A stretch of DNA of 64,000 bases from Alphaproteobacteria bacterium (GTDB lineage Bacteria > Pseudomonadota > Alphaproteobacteria > DSM-16000 > Inquilinaceae): assembly GCA_028277405.1 (NCBI GenBank), contig JANQGH010000032.1:1-64000 (forward strand), in the 5' to 3' direction. Numbering within the stretch: the stretch's first letter is position 1; each line of letters begins with the position of its first letter. The notes beneath the pieces are model-generated. The model saw only the letters and a program-made list of their open reading frames with translations. It did no database searches and had not been told where the DNA came from. Positions 9,408 through 18,066 of the stretch are shown here, piece after piece. A program made the position numbers and the translations under genes.

Positions 9408-10890
9408 CAAGCACCTCTTTCGCTGCCGGATAGAGCTTGAGGTAGCGCTGATAAATCTCCTCATAGCGCTCGACATTTGCTGGGATCGGCTCAACGCTGC
9501 GGCCCGGATGGACCATCGCGTCGATGCCCTCGTCGATCGACGAGAAGTGGCCCGCCCCATAGGCCGCCAGAACGGCCGAGCCTGTGGACGGTGCATCTTG
9601 AGAGGCAGGAATGCGGATCGGCAGGCCCGCCGTGTCGGCATGAATCTGCATCCACAGGTCCGATGCCGAGGCACCGCCGCCCACGGTGATCTCCGTGCCG
9701 GTATAGCCGGCGCGCCTGAAGGCATCGAGAATGGCCCGGGTGCCGAAGCCGATGCCCTCCATGATGGCGCGGAAGATGTGGTGTTTTTCATGGGCCAAGG
9801 TCAGCCCGACGAAAGCGCCGCGCGACAGCGGGTCGGTATAGGGGGTTCGGTTGCCTTGGAAATGGTCTTGCACGATCAGGCCGTCGCAGCCGGGGTCGAG
9901 TTCCGCCGCCTTGGCGTTCAGCGCGTCGAAGTCGAGCCCGCCGGTGAGCCGACCCAGCCAGTTGATGATCGACCCGGTGGAGGTCTGCCCGCCTTCGATG
10001 ATGTAGCGGCCCGGGTAGACGATATCGGCATACGCACCCCACATGCCGGGGGCGTGCACCGGACCCTCCGTCACCCCGAACAGCAGGTGCGACGACCCCG
10101 TAATCAGGGCCAATTGCCCTGGCTGGGCAACGCCAAGGCCGATCATCCCGATCAGCGCGTCGGCGCCGCCTTGGACGACCTTGACGGTACGCGGCAGGCC
10201 CAGCTCCTCGGCGGCCGTGGCGGTCAACGTCCCGATCGCATCGCCCGGCGCGACCACGCGTGGCGGCCATTTGTCGAGCAGCGCGTCGATGCCCAGTGCC
10301 TTGACAAGGCTGGTGGCCCAGCCGCCCGCGTCGTTGCGGTAGTGCCAGCGCAGGCCGACATTGTCGAGGCTCGCGGCCCAGTCGCCGGTAAGCTTGAAGG
10401 TCAGGAAATCCTGATACTCGCAAATCCGGTGCGCCTTATCGAAGACCTCCGGCTCGTTCCGCTTCAGCCACAGCGATTTGGGGATCATCCATTCCGCCGA
10501 GACGGGCCCTTGACCGGCCCCGTTGAGGCACAGGGCATCGTCGCCAGTTGCTAGGACCGCATCCGCTTCTTCATGGGAGCGGACATCCATCCAGATCAGC
10601 GCGGGGCGCAAGGCGTTGCCGTCCTCGTCCAGCGCCACGACGGAGCAACAGGTGGTGGCATAGGCGATGGCTTCGATCTGACCGGGATCGATGCCGGCCT
10701 CGGCGATCGCCCCGCGGCTGGCCTTCACGAAGTTCGCCCACCAGTCGGCCGGATCCTGCTCCGCACGCGCGCCGGCGGAGAATTTGGTGTCATAAGCAAC
10801 CGCGACGCTGCCCAGGCAGGTGCCGGCCAGATCGTAGACCCGCGCCCGCAGGCTCTCGGTGCCGCCATCGGCTGTCAGAAAGTAGGCCAC
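9400..10890 (-). CDS. FGGY-family carbohydrate kinase
   Basis: 496 residues, the normal length of FGGY kinases. The N-terminal ATPase segment FLTADGGTESLRA corresponds to the GxDxGTxS phosphate-1 motif, the middle has the TGSSHLLFG segment and EGGQTSTGS, and the C-terminal GGGASASDLWMQIHAD is the FGGY signature 2 region with the adenosine-binding glycines. The reaction is ATP-dependent phosphorylation of a sugar or ketose. Subfamily (xylulokinase, ribulokinase, erythritol kinase or AI-2 kinase-like) cannot be fixed by eye. It sits between an acetoin-dehydrogenase-like E2 and two SDRs in an operon led by a ribose-type importer and faces a SorC regulator, a pairing seen in erythritol (ery) and AI-2 (lsr) loci. 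Confidence 0.9.
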   Translation of the reverse strand: MAYFLTADGGTESLRARVYDLAGTCLGSVAVAYDTKFSAGARAEQDPADWWANFVKASRGAIAEAGIDPGQIEAIAYATTCCSVVALDEDGNALRPALIWMDVRSHEEADAVLATGDDALCLNGAGQGPVSAEWMIPKSLWLKRNEPEVFDKAHRICEYQDFLTFKLTGDWAASLDNVGLRWHYRNDAGGWATSLVKALGIDALLDKWPPRVVAPGDAIGTLTATAAEELGLPRTVKVVQGGADALIGMIGLGVAQPGQLALITGSSHLLFGVTEGPVHAPGMWGAYADIVYPGRYIIEGGQTSTGSIINWLGRLTGGLDFDALNAKAAELDPGCDGLIVQDHFQGNRTPYTDPLSRGAFVGLTLAHEKHHIFRAIMEGIGFGTRAILDAFRRAGYTGTEITVGGGASASDLWMQIHADTAGLPIRIPASQDAPSTGSAVLAAYGAGHFSSIDEGIDAMVHPGRSVEPIPANVERYEEIYQRYLKLYPAAKEVLGG

Positions 10891-10986
10891 GATGATTCCT
10901 CCCGTTCCTGTTCGGTGGCCGATGGGATCAGCGGCTTCGGTCTACGTCCAGCGCTTTCGCCGCTGCGAGGCGGGTCTTGGTATTGT

Positions 10987-12255
10987 TCATTCCCGTTCCG
11001 TCAGTCCAATCAGGATCTCCGTGACGACGGCCAGTGCTTCCCAATGGGGCATGTGGCCCACGTCGGGCAAGTGGTGCACGGCAATGCGCGGCGAGACGCC
11101 AAGCGCCTCGCGCCAGTCGATGATGCGGTCCCGGTGGCCGAGGATCATGTGAACAGGCATCCGGCCGGCCAGGTCGGCCAAGCCGGTTCGCAGGTCCACG
11201 GCCTGACCGCTCATGCCTACCAGATCAGCCGCGAGCGCGGATAGCCGGCCCTCGCTAAGCGCCGCATAGAGGTCTGTGATCGCAGCGGCCGAAAGGCCGA
11301 CGGGGCCGTTGGTCATGCGCCGCAGCAGGTTGGTCACGTCCTCGGCGCTTTTCGGTGCGGCAAGGCCACGCACGAAATCGGCATCGATCGCCGAGCCCAG
11401 CCCCACAGGCGCGATCAGGGTCACGGAGGCGACGGGCCTGGCCTGCGCCAGCGCCACGGCGGCGATCGCGCCCATGGAATGGGCGACGAGATGCACCGGG
11501 CTTGGCCCCAGAAGATCATCGGCGAGCGCAAGAATAGGTGGCGTCAGTGCGCCGCGCGCCGCCGCATTCGCCGTCGCCGCACCGTGTGACGGCAGATCGA
11601 CCGCAACGGTCCGTCGGCCGGCCCGCGCCAACTGCGATTGAACCGCCGCCCAGACGGTATGGTCGCCCGCAAATCCGTGGAGAAAGAGGATCGGCGCGCC
11701 CTGGGACGGCCCCTTTTCAAGGTAGGCAATGCCATGGGCGATTTGCAAATCGCTGTCGACGTTCTGCTCTGCCGCTTCGACATCCCGCCGCTCGATACGG
11801 CCCCTTCGGCCAGTGCCGGACAGGCTTGCCAGGTCCACGCCCCTCTGCCGGGCGATCCGGCGGGCCAAAGGCGTTGCGCGCAGCCGCTCATCGCCCAAGG
11901 CCGGCGCAGAGGTCGTCTCTGCCCTGGCGCCTTCGAGCCGTGTGTCATCGGTGCCTGCCGCTTCGCTCTCGGTGGAGGCATCGGCCTCGTCGCCCGCGTC
12001 TGTCCAGTCGGGTCCGTCGCCGATATCCACCCGCGCGATCGGCTCCCCGACGGCGATCACCTGGCCGATCTCCGCCAGCGTCTCGATCAGCACGCCGTCG
12101 CCCAGGGCCGGGAACTCCACGATCGTCTTGTCGGTCTCGACCTCGACGATGGAGTCTCCCCGGCTGAAGGGCTGTCCCGGCTCGACCATCCAGGAGACCA
12201 GGGTCCCCTCCTCCATCGTCTCGCCCAACCGTGGCATGGTCAGGACCGACATCAT
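10987..12255 (-). CDS. Lipoyl-E3-binding-alpha/beta-hydrolase fusion, AcoC-type E2
   Basis: 422 residues starting at ATG 12255, which overlaps the E1 beta stop by four bases (ATGA). Residues about 1-80 are a lipoyl domain with the lipoylated lysine K43 in VETDKTIVEF. Residues about 120-157 are a peripheral-subunit-binding domain (RATPLARRIARQRG). Instead of a CoA-acyltransferase catalytic domain the C-terminal 240 residues are an alpha/beta hydrolase: FLHGF oxyanion region, nucleophile elbow AHSMG, acid in GHRDRI and histidine in PDVGHMPHW. This layout is known from acetoin dehydrogenase E2 proteins (AcoC). The complex would cleave an alpha-hydroxyketone or diketone, passing the acyl group to CoA. 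No E3 gene is present nearby, so a shared lipoamide dehydrogenase must serve it. Confidence 0.9.
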   Translation of the reverse strand: MMSVLTMPRLGETMEEGTLVSWMVEPGQPFSRGDSIVEVETDKTIVEFPALGDGVLIETLAEIGQVIAVGEPIARVDIGDGPDWTDAGDEADASTESEAAGTDDTRLEGARAETTSAPALGDERLRATPLARRIARQRGVDLASLSGTGRRGRIERRDVEAAEQNVDSDLQIAHGIAYLEKGPSQGAPILFLHGFAGDHTVWAAVQSQLARAGRRTVAVDLPSHGAATANAAARGALTPPILALADDLLGPSPVHLVAHSMGAIAAVALAQARPVASVTLIAPVGLGSAIDADFVRGLAAPKSAEDVTNLLRRMTNGPVGLSAAAITDLYAALSEGRLSALAADLVGMSGQAVDLRTGLADLAGRMPVHMILGHRDRIIDWREALGVSPRIAVHHLPDVGHMPHWEALAVVTEILIGLTERE

Positions 12256-13226
12256 GCCACCAGCCTCAGCGCCGTTTCGGCCACCAGGGCCGGGCCTGGA
12301 ATTGAGGCTTTTTCCAGCTCCACGGAAACGGAGATCGGGACATCCTCGCCGGCCACGCGCACCACCGGGTTCTCGAGAAAATCGAAGCATTCCTCCGAGA
12401 TCCGCGCGGCAAGCTCCGCCGAGACCCCGGCCGTCATCGGCCCTTCAGTGACGACCATGGCCTTGCCGGTCTTCTCGACCTCGGCGCGGACCGTCTCGAA
12501 ATCGAGCGGGTTCAGCGTCCGCAAATCGATCACGGTGGCCTCGACGCCCTGCTTGGACAGTTGATCGGCTGCCTCCAGTGCGTAGTGGACCTGCCGCGAA
12601 TAGCTGACGATCACCAGATCACGGCCTTGGCGGCGCAAGACGGCCTTGCCCCAGTCCGGCGGCGGTTCGCTCAGATCGACATCCTCGCGCATGGCGTAGA
12701 GGCTCTTGTGCTCGATGAAGACCACAGGATCGGGTTGGCGCAGGGCCTGGCGCAGCAGGTGATAGGCGTCGTGAACGGTGGCCGGCATCGCAAGCCTGAG
12801 GCCCGGCGTATGCATGACATACGCCTCCAAGCTCTGGCTGTGTTGCGCGCCGGCCGAGCGGCCCGTGCCGCCCTGGGCGCGCAGCACCATCGGCACGCCG
12901 ATCTGACCGCCGAACATGTAGCGGATTTTGGCCGCCTGATTGCATAGCTGGTCCATCGCCAGGCCGATGAAATCGACGTACATCAGTTCGGCGACCGGCC
13001 GCATGCCCGCCATGGCGGCGCCGACAGCCGTGCCCACGATCGCCGGTTCAGAGATCGGGGTGTCCAGCAAACGCTCCGGCCCGAACTCCTCAAGCAAGCC
13101 CTTCGTCACGCCGTAGGCGCCGCCATAGCGGCCGACCTCCTCGCCGACGACGAAAATGTCTTCATCCTCGCGCATGGCATCAGCAAGGGCCTGCTTCAGC
13201 GCATCTCGATAGGCCAGCATCACCAT
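12252..13226 (-). CDS. 2-oxo acid/acetoin dehydrogenase E1 component, beta subunit
   Basis: 324 residues, the standard length of PdhB/AcoB-type E1 beta. Motifs seen: GEEVGRYGGAYGVTKGL, the DTPISE segment, PVAELMYVDF, and the C-terminal transketolase domain with VIDLRTLNPLD and the EG segment. It forms a heterotetramer with E1 alpha (next upstream gene) and binds the thiamine diphosphate aminopyrimidine from the alpha-beta interface. Separate alpha and beta subunits together with an AcoC-like E2 point to an acetoin-dehydrogenase-type complex; a pyruvate or branched-chain specificity cannot be excluded from sequence alone. Confidence 0.93.
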   Translation of the reverse strand: MVMLAYRDALKQALADAMREDEDIFVVGEEVGRYGGAYGVTKGLLEEFGPERLLDTPISEPAIVGTAVGAAMAGMRPVAELMYVDFIGLAMDQLCNQAAKIRYMFGGQIGVPMVLRAQGGTGRSAGAQHSQSLEAYVMHTPGLRLAMPATVHDAYHLLRQALRQPDPVVFIEHKSLYAMREDVDLSEPPPDWGKAVLRRQGRDLVIVSYSRQVHYALEAADQLSKQGVEATVIDLRTLNPLDFETVRAEVEKTGKAMVVTEGPMTAGVSAELAARISEECFDFLENPVVRVAGEDVPISVSVELEKASIPGPALVAETALRLVA

Positions 13227-13229
13227 GGG

Positions 13230-14282
13230 TCAGTCCTCGGCGAGAACCCGGTCGATCCGGGTACGAACGGGTTCGGGTTCGGGCTGGTCCGGTGCGAAGA
13301 CATCGCGGAACATGGTGTCGAGCGCTGGCTCGCCCGAGGCGATGGCGTAGTCGATGGTGGCGTCCATTTCCGCCGCGATTTCCGCATCGAGCGCATCCAG
13401 GATTTCGGCTTCATGGCCCAGGTCGATCAACGCGTTGCGGGCGTATTCGACCGGGTCCTTGGTTCGGCCTTCCGCCTCGTCGGCCTCGCTGCGGTACGGG
13501 CTCTTGTCCTTACGGCCATGGCCGTAGAAACGGTAGCATTCGACGGCGAGAAACCCCGACGTCCCGGTCCTGGCGCCGTCGACGATACGGTGCGCGGCCT
13601 CACGCACGGCCAGCACGTCAAGCCCGTCGACCGTTTCGGCGTTCAGGCCGAAAGCTCGCGCACGCTCATGCAGCGCCGTCGCCTTCGTCGCCTCGTCGAT
13701 CCGCGTGCCCATGCCCCACTGGTTGTTGACGCAGACAAAGACGGCCGGCAGGCCCCATAGGGCGGCCATGTTCATGGACTCATAGAGGATGCCCTGCTGC
13801 ATCGCGCCATCGCCGAAGAACGCAATCGACACGGCTCCCGTGCCGCGCCGTTTGGCCACCAGCGCCGCGCCGACCACGGCCGGGATGCCGCCGCCCACGA
13901 TCGCGTTGGCCCCCAGGTGGCCCAGCCCCATGTCGGCGATGTGCATCGACCCGCCCTTGCCGGCGCAATAGCCGGTTTCCTTGCCGCCGATCTCGGCCAT
14001 CATGCGGTTGGGGTCGGCGCCGCGCGCCAGGAAGATGCCGTGGCCACGGTGGTGGGTGGTAAAGGTGTCCTCCTCTCTCATTGTCGCCGAAACGCCGACA
14101 GCCGCGGATTCCTCGCCGATCGAGAGATGCAGCATCGAGCCCGCGCTCTCGCCCCGTATGTAGAGCTCGCCCACCCGGTCCTCGAACGTGCGTACCCGAC
14201 GCATCTGGCGATAGAGTTCGGCCAGATCTGAATTGGAGGCGACGTCAGGGGGCACAGGCCGCGTCGTGGTCTGCGTGTTCAT
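13230..14282 (-). CDS. 2-oxo acid/acetoin dehydrogenase E1 component, alpha subunit
   Basis: 350 residues, matching PdhA/AcoA. The thiamine-diphosphate motif GDGAMQQGILYESMN...CVNN is complete and begins with the GDG and ends with NN as required for magnesium and diphosphate binding; HHRGHGIFLARG, CAGKGGSMH and the phosphorylation-loop region YRFYGHGRKDKSPYR are conserved. It decarboxylates or cleaves the substrate carbonyl on ThDP and hands the acyl unit to the lipoyl lysine of the E2 encoded two genes downstream. It starts 12 bases past the permease stop, so the whole complex is transcribed with the importer, which is unusual for acetoin dehydrogenases and suggests the sugar-derived substrate is cleaved by this complex. 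Confidence 0.93.
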   Translation of the reverse strand: MNTQTTTRPVPPDVASNSDLAELYRQMRRVRTFEDRVGELYIRGESAGSMLHLSIGEESAAVGVSATMREEDTFTTHHRGHGIFLARGADPNRMMAEIGGKETGYCAGKGGSMHIADMGLGHLGANAIVGGGIPAVVGAALVAKRRGTGAVSIAFFGDGAMQQGILYESMNMAALWGLPAVFVCVNNQWGMGTRIDEATKATALHERARAFGLNAETVDGLDVLAVREAAHRIVDGARTGTSGFLAVECYRFYGHGRKDKSPYRSEADEAEGRTKDPVEYARNALIDLGHEAEILDALDAEIAAEMDATIDYAIASGEPALDTMFRDVFAPDQPEPEPVRTRIDRVLAED

Positions 14283-14293
14283 GCGTCTCGCTT

Positions 14294-15286
14294 TCAGAGA
14301 ATGCTCAACTTCGTCGTCCGCGACACCACGGCGACGGCGATAAGGATGATGACACCTTTGACGATGTTCTGGATGTAGGTGTCCATGCCGATCAGGTTCA
14401 GGCCGTTATTGATCACGCCGATGAACAAGGCACCGCAGAACGTTCCGATCACTGTCGCGGTGCCAGGGCGGAACATGGTCATGCCGATGAAAACGGTGGC
14501 GAGCCCGTCGAGCAGATAGCGCTCACCCACATTGGGCTGGCCGGACCCGAGGCGCGCGGCCAACAGAATGCCGGCGACTGTGGCAAAGACCGCGACCAGA
14601 ACGAGCGAGGCCGTGCGATACAAGTTGACGCGGATGCCCGACAGGTCCGCCGCCTTTTGATTGCCGCCGACCGCATAGATGTAGCGGCCGAAGATCGTCC
14701 GCTCCATGGCGATCCAGGCGATCAGCACGGCGCCGAGCATGAAAAAGACGAGCAGTGGAATGCTGAAGACACGCCCCTGTCCCAGCCAGAGGTAGGACTC
14801 CGGCAAACCACCATAAATCGCGCGCCCGTCCGTCAGCAGGAAGTTGACCCCAAACAGGATCGAGCCGGTCGCCAAGGTCGCGATCAACGACGGAATACCG
14901 ACCTTGGTCACCAGCAGCCCGTTCACCAGGCCCACCACCAGCCCAGCGGCCAGCGCCGTGGCGAAGGCCGTGCCCATGCTGTAGTCGTTGACCAGCATCA
15001 GCGGCGTCAAGATGCCGGCAAGGCCGACGGTGAAGCCCACCGACAGGTCGATTTCCTTGGCCGCGAAGCCAAACGTCAGACCGGCGCCGACGATGCCGAG
15101 AATGGCGATCTGCTGCAGGATGTTCGTCAGGTTGAACACGGTGAGAAAGCGATCGACGAACAGCGAGAAGCCGACGAACATGGCGACCAGGACGATCAGC
15201 GTGGAGTAGCGCAGCAGCCAGTCGCCGCTGGGGCCCCTGTCACGCCGGGCAGACGCCTGGGCGCCGGAAACCGGTTGCTCGGTCAT
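14294..15286 (-). CDS. Ribose-type sugar ABC transporter permease (RbsC family)
   Basis: 330 residues, hydrophobic throughout with about ten membrane segments; the family hallmark is the AGLTFGFAAKEIDLSVG segment (permeases of this family read GGIDLSVG), followed by GLVNGLLVTKVGIPSLIATLAT and VGGNQKAADLSGI. The start ATG overlaps the ATPase stop (ATGA). It forms the membrane channel with the ATPase (15283-16782) and the periplasmic binding protein (16983-17921). Only one permease gene is present, so it probably works as a homodimer. The N-terminal cytoplasmic tail is rich in arginine, consistent with inside-positive topology. Confidence 0.93.
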   Translation of the reverse strand: MTEQPVSGAQASARRDRGPSGDWLLRYSTLIVLVAMFVGFSLFVDRFLTVFNLTNILQQIAILGIVGAGLTFGFAAKEIDLSVGFTVGLAGILTPLMLVNDYSMGTAFATALAAGLVVGLVNGLLVTKVGIPSLIATLATGSILFGVNFLLTDGRAIYGGLPESYLWLGQGRVFSIPLLVFFMLGAVLIAWIAMERTIFGRYIYAVGGNQKAADLSGIRVNLYRTASLVLVAVFATVAGILLAARLGSGQPNVGERYLLDGLATVFIGMTMFRPGTATVIGTFCGALFIGVINNGLNLIGMDTYIQNIVKGVIILIAVAVVSRTTKLSIL

Positions 15287-16782
15287 GCTGCCGCCCCCGC
15301 CATGGCGCCGATGAACCGCGCCTCCGAATAGTCTTGCGCCGGGATCTCCGCGCCGGGTCTTCCGGCCACGAAGGGCACGACCCGGTGCGTGATCTGTTCG
15401 ATTTCAAGCAGGTCCGACGAGGCGATGATTACGGCGACCCCGCTTTCGGCGAACCGCCGGATGTGACCGTAGATTTCCTGCTTGGCGCCGACATCCACGC
15501 CTTCCGTCGGCTCAATGAAGATCAGCACGCTGTACCGATCCTCAGCGCCGTAGAGCCATTTGCCAAGCGAGACCTTCTGCTTGTTTCCGCCCGAAAGCGT
15601 CTTGATCGATTGGCCCGGACCGGTGGCGCGGACATTCAGCAGGCCCATGACGCGCGTCGCCTCCCGCCGTTCACGCGGCGGGCTGAGGAAACCGCCCATA
15701 CGTCCCGCTTCGGGATGCACGAGGGACAGGTTTTCGGTAATCGTTCTTTCCGCCATCAGCGCGTTTTCCATGCGCTGGTCGGGCACGAAACCGACCCCCA
15801 GCCTTTGCATGGCACGGGGGCTGTGATCCTTAACGGCTTGGCCGCAAAACCGGATCTGTCCGCCGGTCACGGCAATCCCGGCATAGAGCGAGCGGGCAAA
15901 GCCGAAATGCCCGGCCCCGGTGAGCCCGACCAAGCCGACCACCTCGCCACGACGGACCTCGAAGCGGGGGACGCGGACACGTCCCACTGTCCAGTCAGAA
16001 ACAGACAAGACCGGTTCATCGGACGTCGTCGAGCTTGCCCTCTGCTGGTTGCCGCCGGACATGCCGCGTTTGAGCATCCGTTCGACCATGTCCGCCTCGC
16101 TCAACGTCCCTGCCTCGTACGTCCCGACATGAAGCCCGTCGCGCAGAATGGTGATGCGATCGGAGAGCTGCCGCACCTCGGAAATGAAATGGCTGATGAG
16201 GACAACCCCGACATTGCGTTCCGGGAGGCTTCGGATAATGTCCCACAGGATCTTCTTCTCGCGGCTCTGCAGCGTGGCAGTCGGTTCATCGAGAATAAGC
16301 AGCCGAATATCGCGACGCAGCGCCCTGACAATCTCGACCACTTTACGATCGGCCATGTCCAGCATGTCGACCGGGCATTGCAGATCGATGTCCACGCCCG
16401 GGAACCATTTTGCCAGCAGGTCTTGCGCGTGGCTGTCCAGTTCAGCCTTGCGCACGAAGCCGGCGCGGCGTGGTTCGTCGCCCAGCAGGATGTTCTGTGC
16501 GCCCGTCAGGCCGTGGACAAGGCTGCCCTCCTGACTGACGAGCGCAATACCCCGCGCCAGCGCGCCGCGCGTGGTTTGCAGCCGGACGGGCTGGCCATCG
16601 AGGGCCAGCGCGCCGGCGGTTGGCGTCTGGGTCCCTGCCAGGACACTCACCAGCGTCGATTTCCCGGCGCCGTTCTCGCCGATCAGCCCATGGACCTCGT
16701 CGAAGCGAAACTCCGCCGAAACATGGTCCAGCGCGCGGGCGCCGGGAAAGTCCATCACGATGTCGGTTAACGAGATGCCCAC
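15283..16782 (-). CDS. Sugar ABC transporter ATP-binding protein, double NBD (RbsA family)
   Basis: 499 residues with two nucleotide-binding domains. NBD1 has an intact Walker A, GENGAGKST, and Walker B LLILDEPTA, but its signature region reads LDMADRKVVEIVRAL where relatives have LSIGQQQMVEIAKAL, so it is degenerate. NBD2 keeps the signature LSGGNKQKV but its P-loop is VGLTGAGHFGF without the lysine, and its Walker B reads LIFIEPTEGVDVG, so the usual aspartate is replaced while the catalytic glutamate position is kept. Complementary degeneration is common in this family; together the two domains can form one competent ATP site. It energises uptake through the adjacent permease. Confidence 0.93.
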   Translation of the reverse strand: MGISLTDIVMDFPGARALDHVSAEFRFDEVHGLIGENGAGKSTLVSVLAGTQTPTAGALALDGQPVRLQTTRGALARGIALVSQEGSLVHGLTGAQNILLGDEPRRAGFVRKAELDSHAQDLLAKWFPGVDIDLQCPVDMLDMADRKVVEIVRALRRDIRLLILDEPTATLQSREKKILWDIIRSLPERNVGVVLISHFISEVRQLSDRITILRDGLHVGTYEAGTLSEADMVERMLKRGMSGGNQQRASSTTSDEPVLSVSDWTVGRVRVPRFEVRRGEVVGLVGLTGAGHFGFARSLYAGIAVTGGQIRFCGQAVKDHSPRAMQRLGVGFVPDQRMENALMAERTITENLSLVHPEAGRMGGFLSPPRERREATRVMGLLNVRATGPGQSIKTLSGGNKQKVSLGKWLYGAEDRYSVLIFIEPTEGVDVGAKQEIYGHIRRFAESGVAVIIASSDLLEIEQITHRVVPFVAGRPGAEIPAQDYSEARFIGAMAGAAA

Positions 16783-16982
16783 TAGCCAGGCCTCCGCCGG
16801 GTACGCCCGTCCGCCCGGAACGCATCGGGCACGCCATGATGGCCGCAGGCGGCCGCCAGGTTAAGCCCCGTCGTCGGCGCAGCCTCCGCGAGAAGGGTTT
16901 GCGCCGTCGACATCACGCAGGTGCCAGTCCGGTTACGTGCGATCCGTGACGGCAAAAATGACGGGACGTACCGGCCCTGCGA

Positions 16983-17921
16983 TTACTGGAAGTCCTGGCA
17001 GTTGGCCTGGGTCACCAGCGGTGCGTCCATGTAGACGATGTCGGACGGTATCACCGCGTCTGCGTCCTGGCCGTCCACGACGATGGCGGAGATCCATTCG
17101 CCGACCTGCGTGCCCATGCCCTCGAACGGCTGCGCGACGGTCGCGATCATCATGCTGTTGTCGGCACACACGGCTTCGACCGCCTGTGGATGGCCATCGA
17201 TGCCGATGACGACGACGTCGGTCAGGCCCGCGGCCCGAAGGACGTTGATGGCGGCCTGCGCCGGCTCATCCCAAGGCGCCCAAACGGCGTCGATATCCTC
17301 ACCGAACCGGGCGACATAGTCCTGCATGCTGCTGGTCGTGTCTTCGAAGAAGGCGGTGTAGTCGATGTTGTGTTCGACCAGCACGTCGACGCCCTGATAT
17401 TCCTGAAGGACATCCTCCATCACGTCACCGCGCTTGCGGGTCCCGTGATGTTCGGCCATGCGCAGGAAGACCAGGCCGCCCTCGCCGCCGATGTAATCCA
17501 AGAGAAACGGCGACACGTCGGCCGACATGGCCCAGTTGTTGGTGGTCACGTCGACGACGACACCGTCCACATAGCCACTGTCGACCGAGAAGATCGGGAT
17601 GCCGGCTGCCGCGGCCTGGTCGATCGCGGCGCTGGATGCGCGCAGATCGGCCATGGTGATGATAATCGCGTCGACCCCGCGCGACGCCGCGTCCTCAAGA
17701 TTACTGGCGGTCAACTCGCCCGAGCCGCCGGAATCGAGGAAGCTGACGTTCCAGTCACGGCCCGTATCCGCCAGCCATGCCTCAAAGCCCGAGCGCACCC
17801 GTTGCTCCGACTGGGCGGCGGCGTTTGAATGAACCCAAGCCACATCGAGCGCCAGCGCCGGTGCGGCGCTGCCAAGAGACGCCACGGCAAACGGAACGGC
17901 GAAAACGATATACTTCTTCAT
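16983..17921 (-). CDS. Periplasmic sugar-binding protein of ribose-type ABC importer
   Basis: 312 residues from the ATG at 17921, chosen because MKKYIVFAVPFAVASLGSAAPALA is a clean signal peptide of about 24 residues; upstream in-frame starts would place charged non-signal sequence first. The mature protein has the periplasmic-binding-protein-1 pattern: VAWVHSN, GVDAIIITMAD, GIPIFSVDSG, and the hinge-side motif WAPWDEPAQAAINVL and VVIGIDGHPQAV. It captures the sugar-like ligand in the periplasm. It is the first gene of the minus-strand operon and is followed by a 200-base gap before the ATPase gene, a spacing that often allows extra expression of the binding protein. Confidence 0.92.
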   Translation of the reverse strand: MKKYIVFAVPFAVASLGSAAPALALDVAWVHSNAAAQSEQRVRSGFEAWLADTGRDWNVSFLDSGGSGELTASNLEDAASRGVDAIIITMADLRASSAAIDQAAAAGIPIFSVDSGYVDGVVVDVTTNNWAMSADVSPFLLDYIGGEGGLVFLRMAEHHGTRKRGDVMEDVLQEYQGVDVLVEHNIDYTAFFEDTTSSMQDYVARFGEDIDAVWAPWDEPAQAAINVLRAAGLTDVVVIGIDGHPQAVEAVCADNSMMIATVAQPFEGMGTQVGEWISAIVVDGQDADAVIPSDIVYMDAPLVTQANCQDFQ

Positions 17922-17989
17922 CTTTCCCCCCATGATTATTGAGTGGCGCTTTCTTCCGATCAGCGCTCTTCTCAGACTGGAAGGCGGCC

Positions 17990-18037
17990 GTACAAATGTC
18001 AATCACAAAGACATCTGTTATGATCACCTGCTTGTAC
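17990..18037. promoter_or_regulatory. Nested inverted repeats in the SorC/importer divergent promoter
   Basis: In the 145 bases between the binding-protein gene (start 17921, minus) and the SorC gene (start 18067, plus) I see GTACAA (17990-17995) pairing with TTGTAC (18032-18037), and inside it ATGTC (17996-18000) pairing with GACAT (18010-18014). SorC-family regulators are known to bind such repeats between divergent genes; that this one does is inference. Confidence 0.45.
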
Positions 18038-18066
18038 AGCCTGGATCAGGGAACTAGAACACGGCC

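Noticed and set aside
16841..16854. GGCCGC-AG-GCGGCC inverted repeat in the binding-protein/ATPase spacer
   Set aside because: Loop too small for a stable six-pair hairpin and such GC palindromes are common at this base composition.
16783..16982. Possible small gene in the 200-base spacer between binding protein and ATPase genes
   Set aside because: No frame with a ribosome binding site or conserved motif; spacer of this kind is usual after binding-protein genes.
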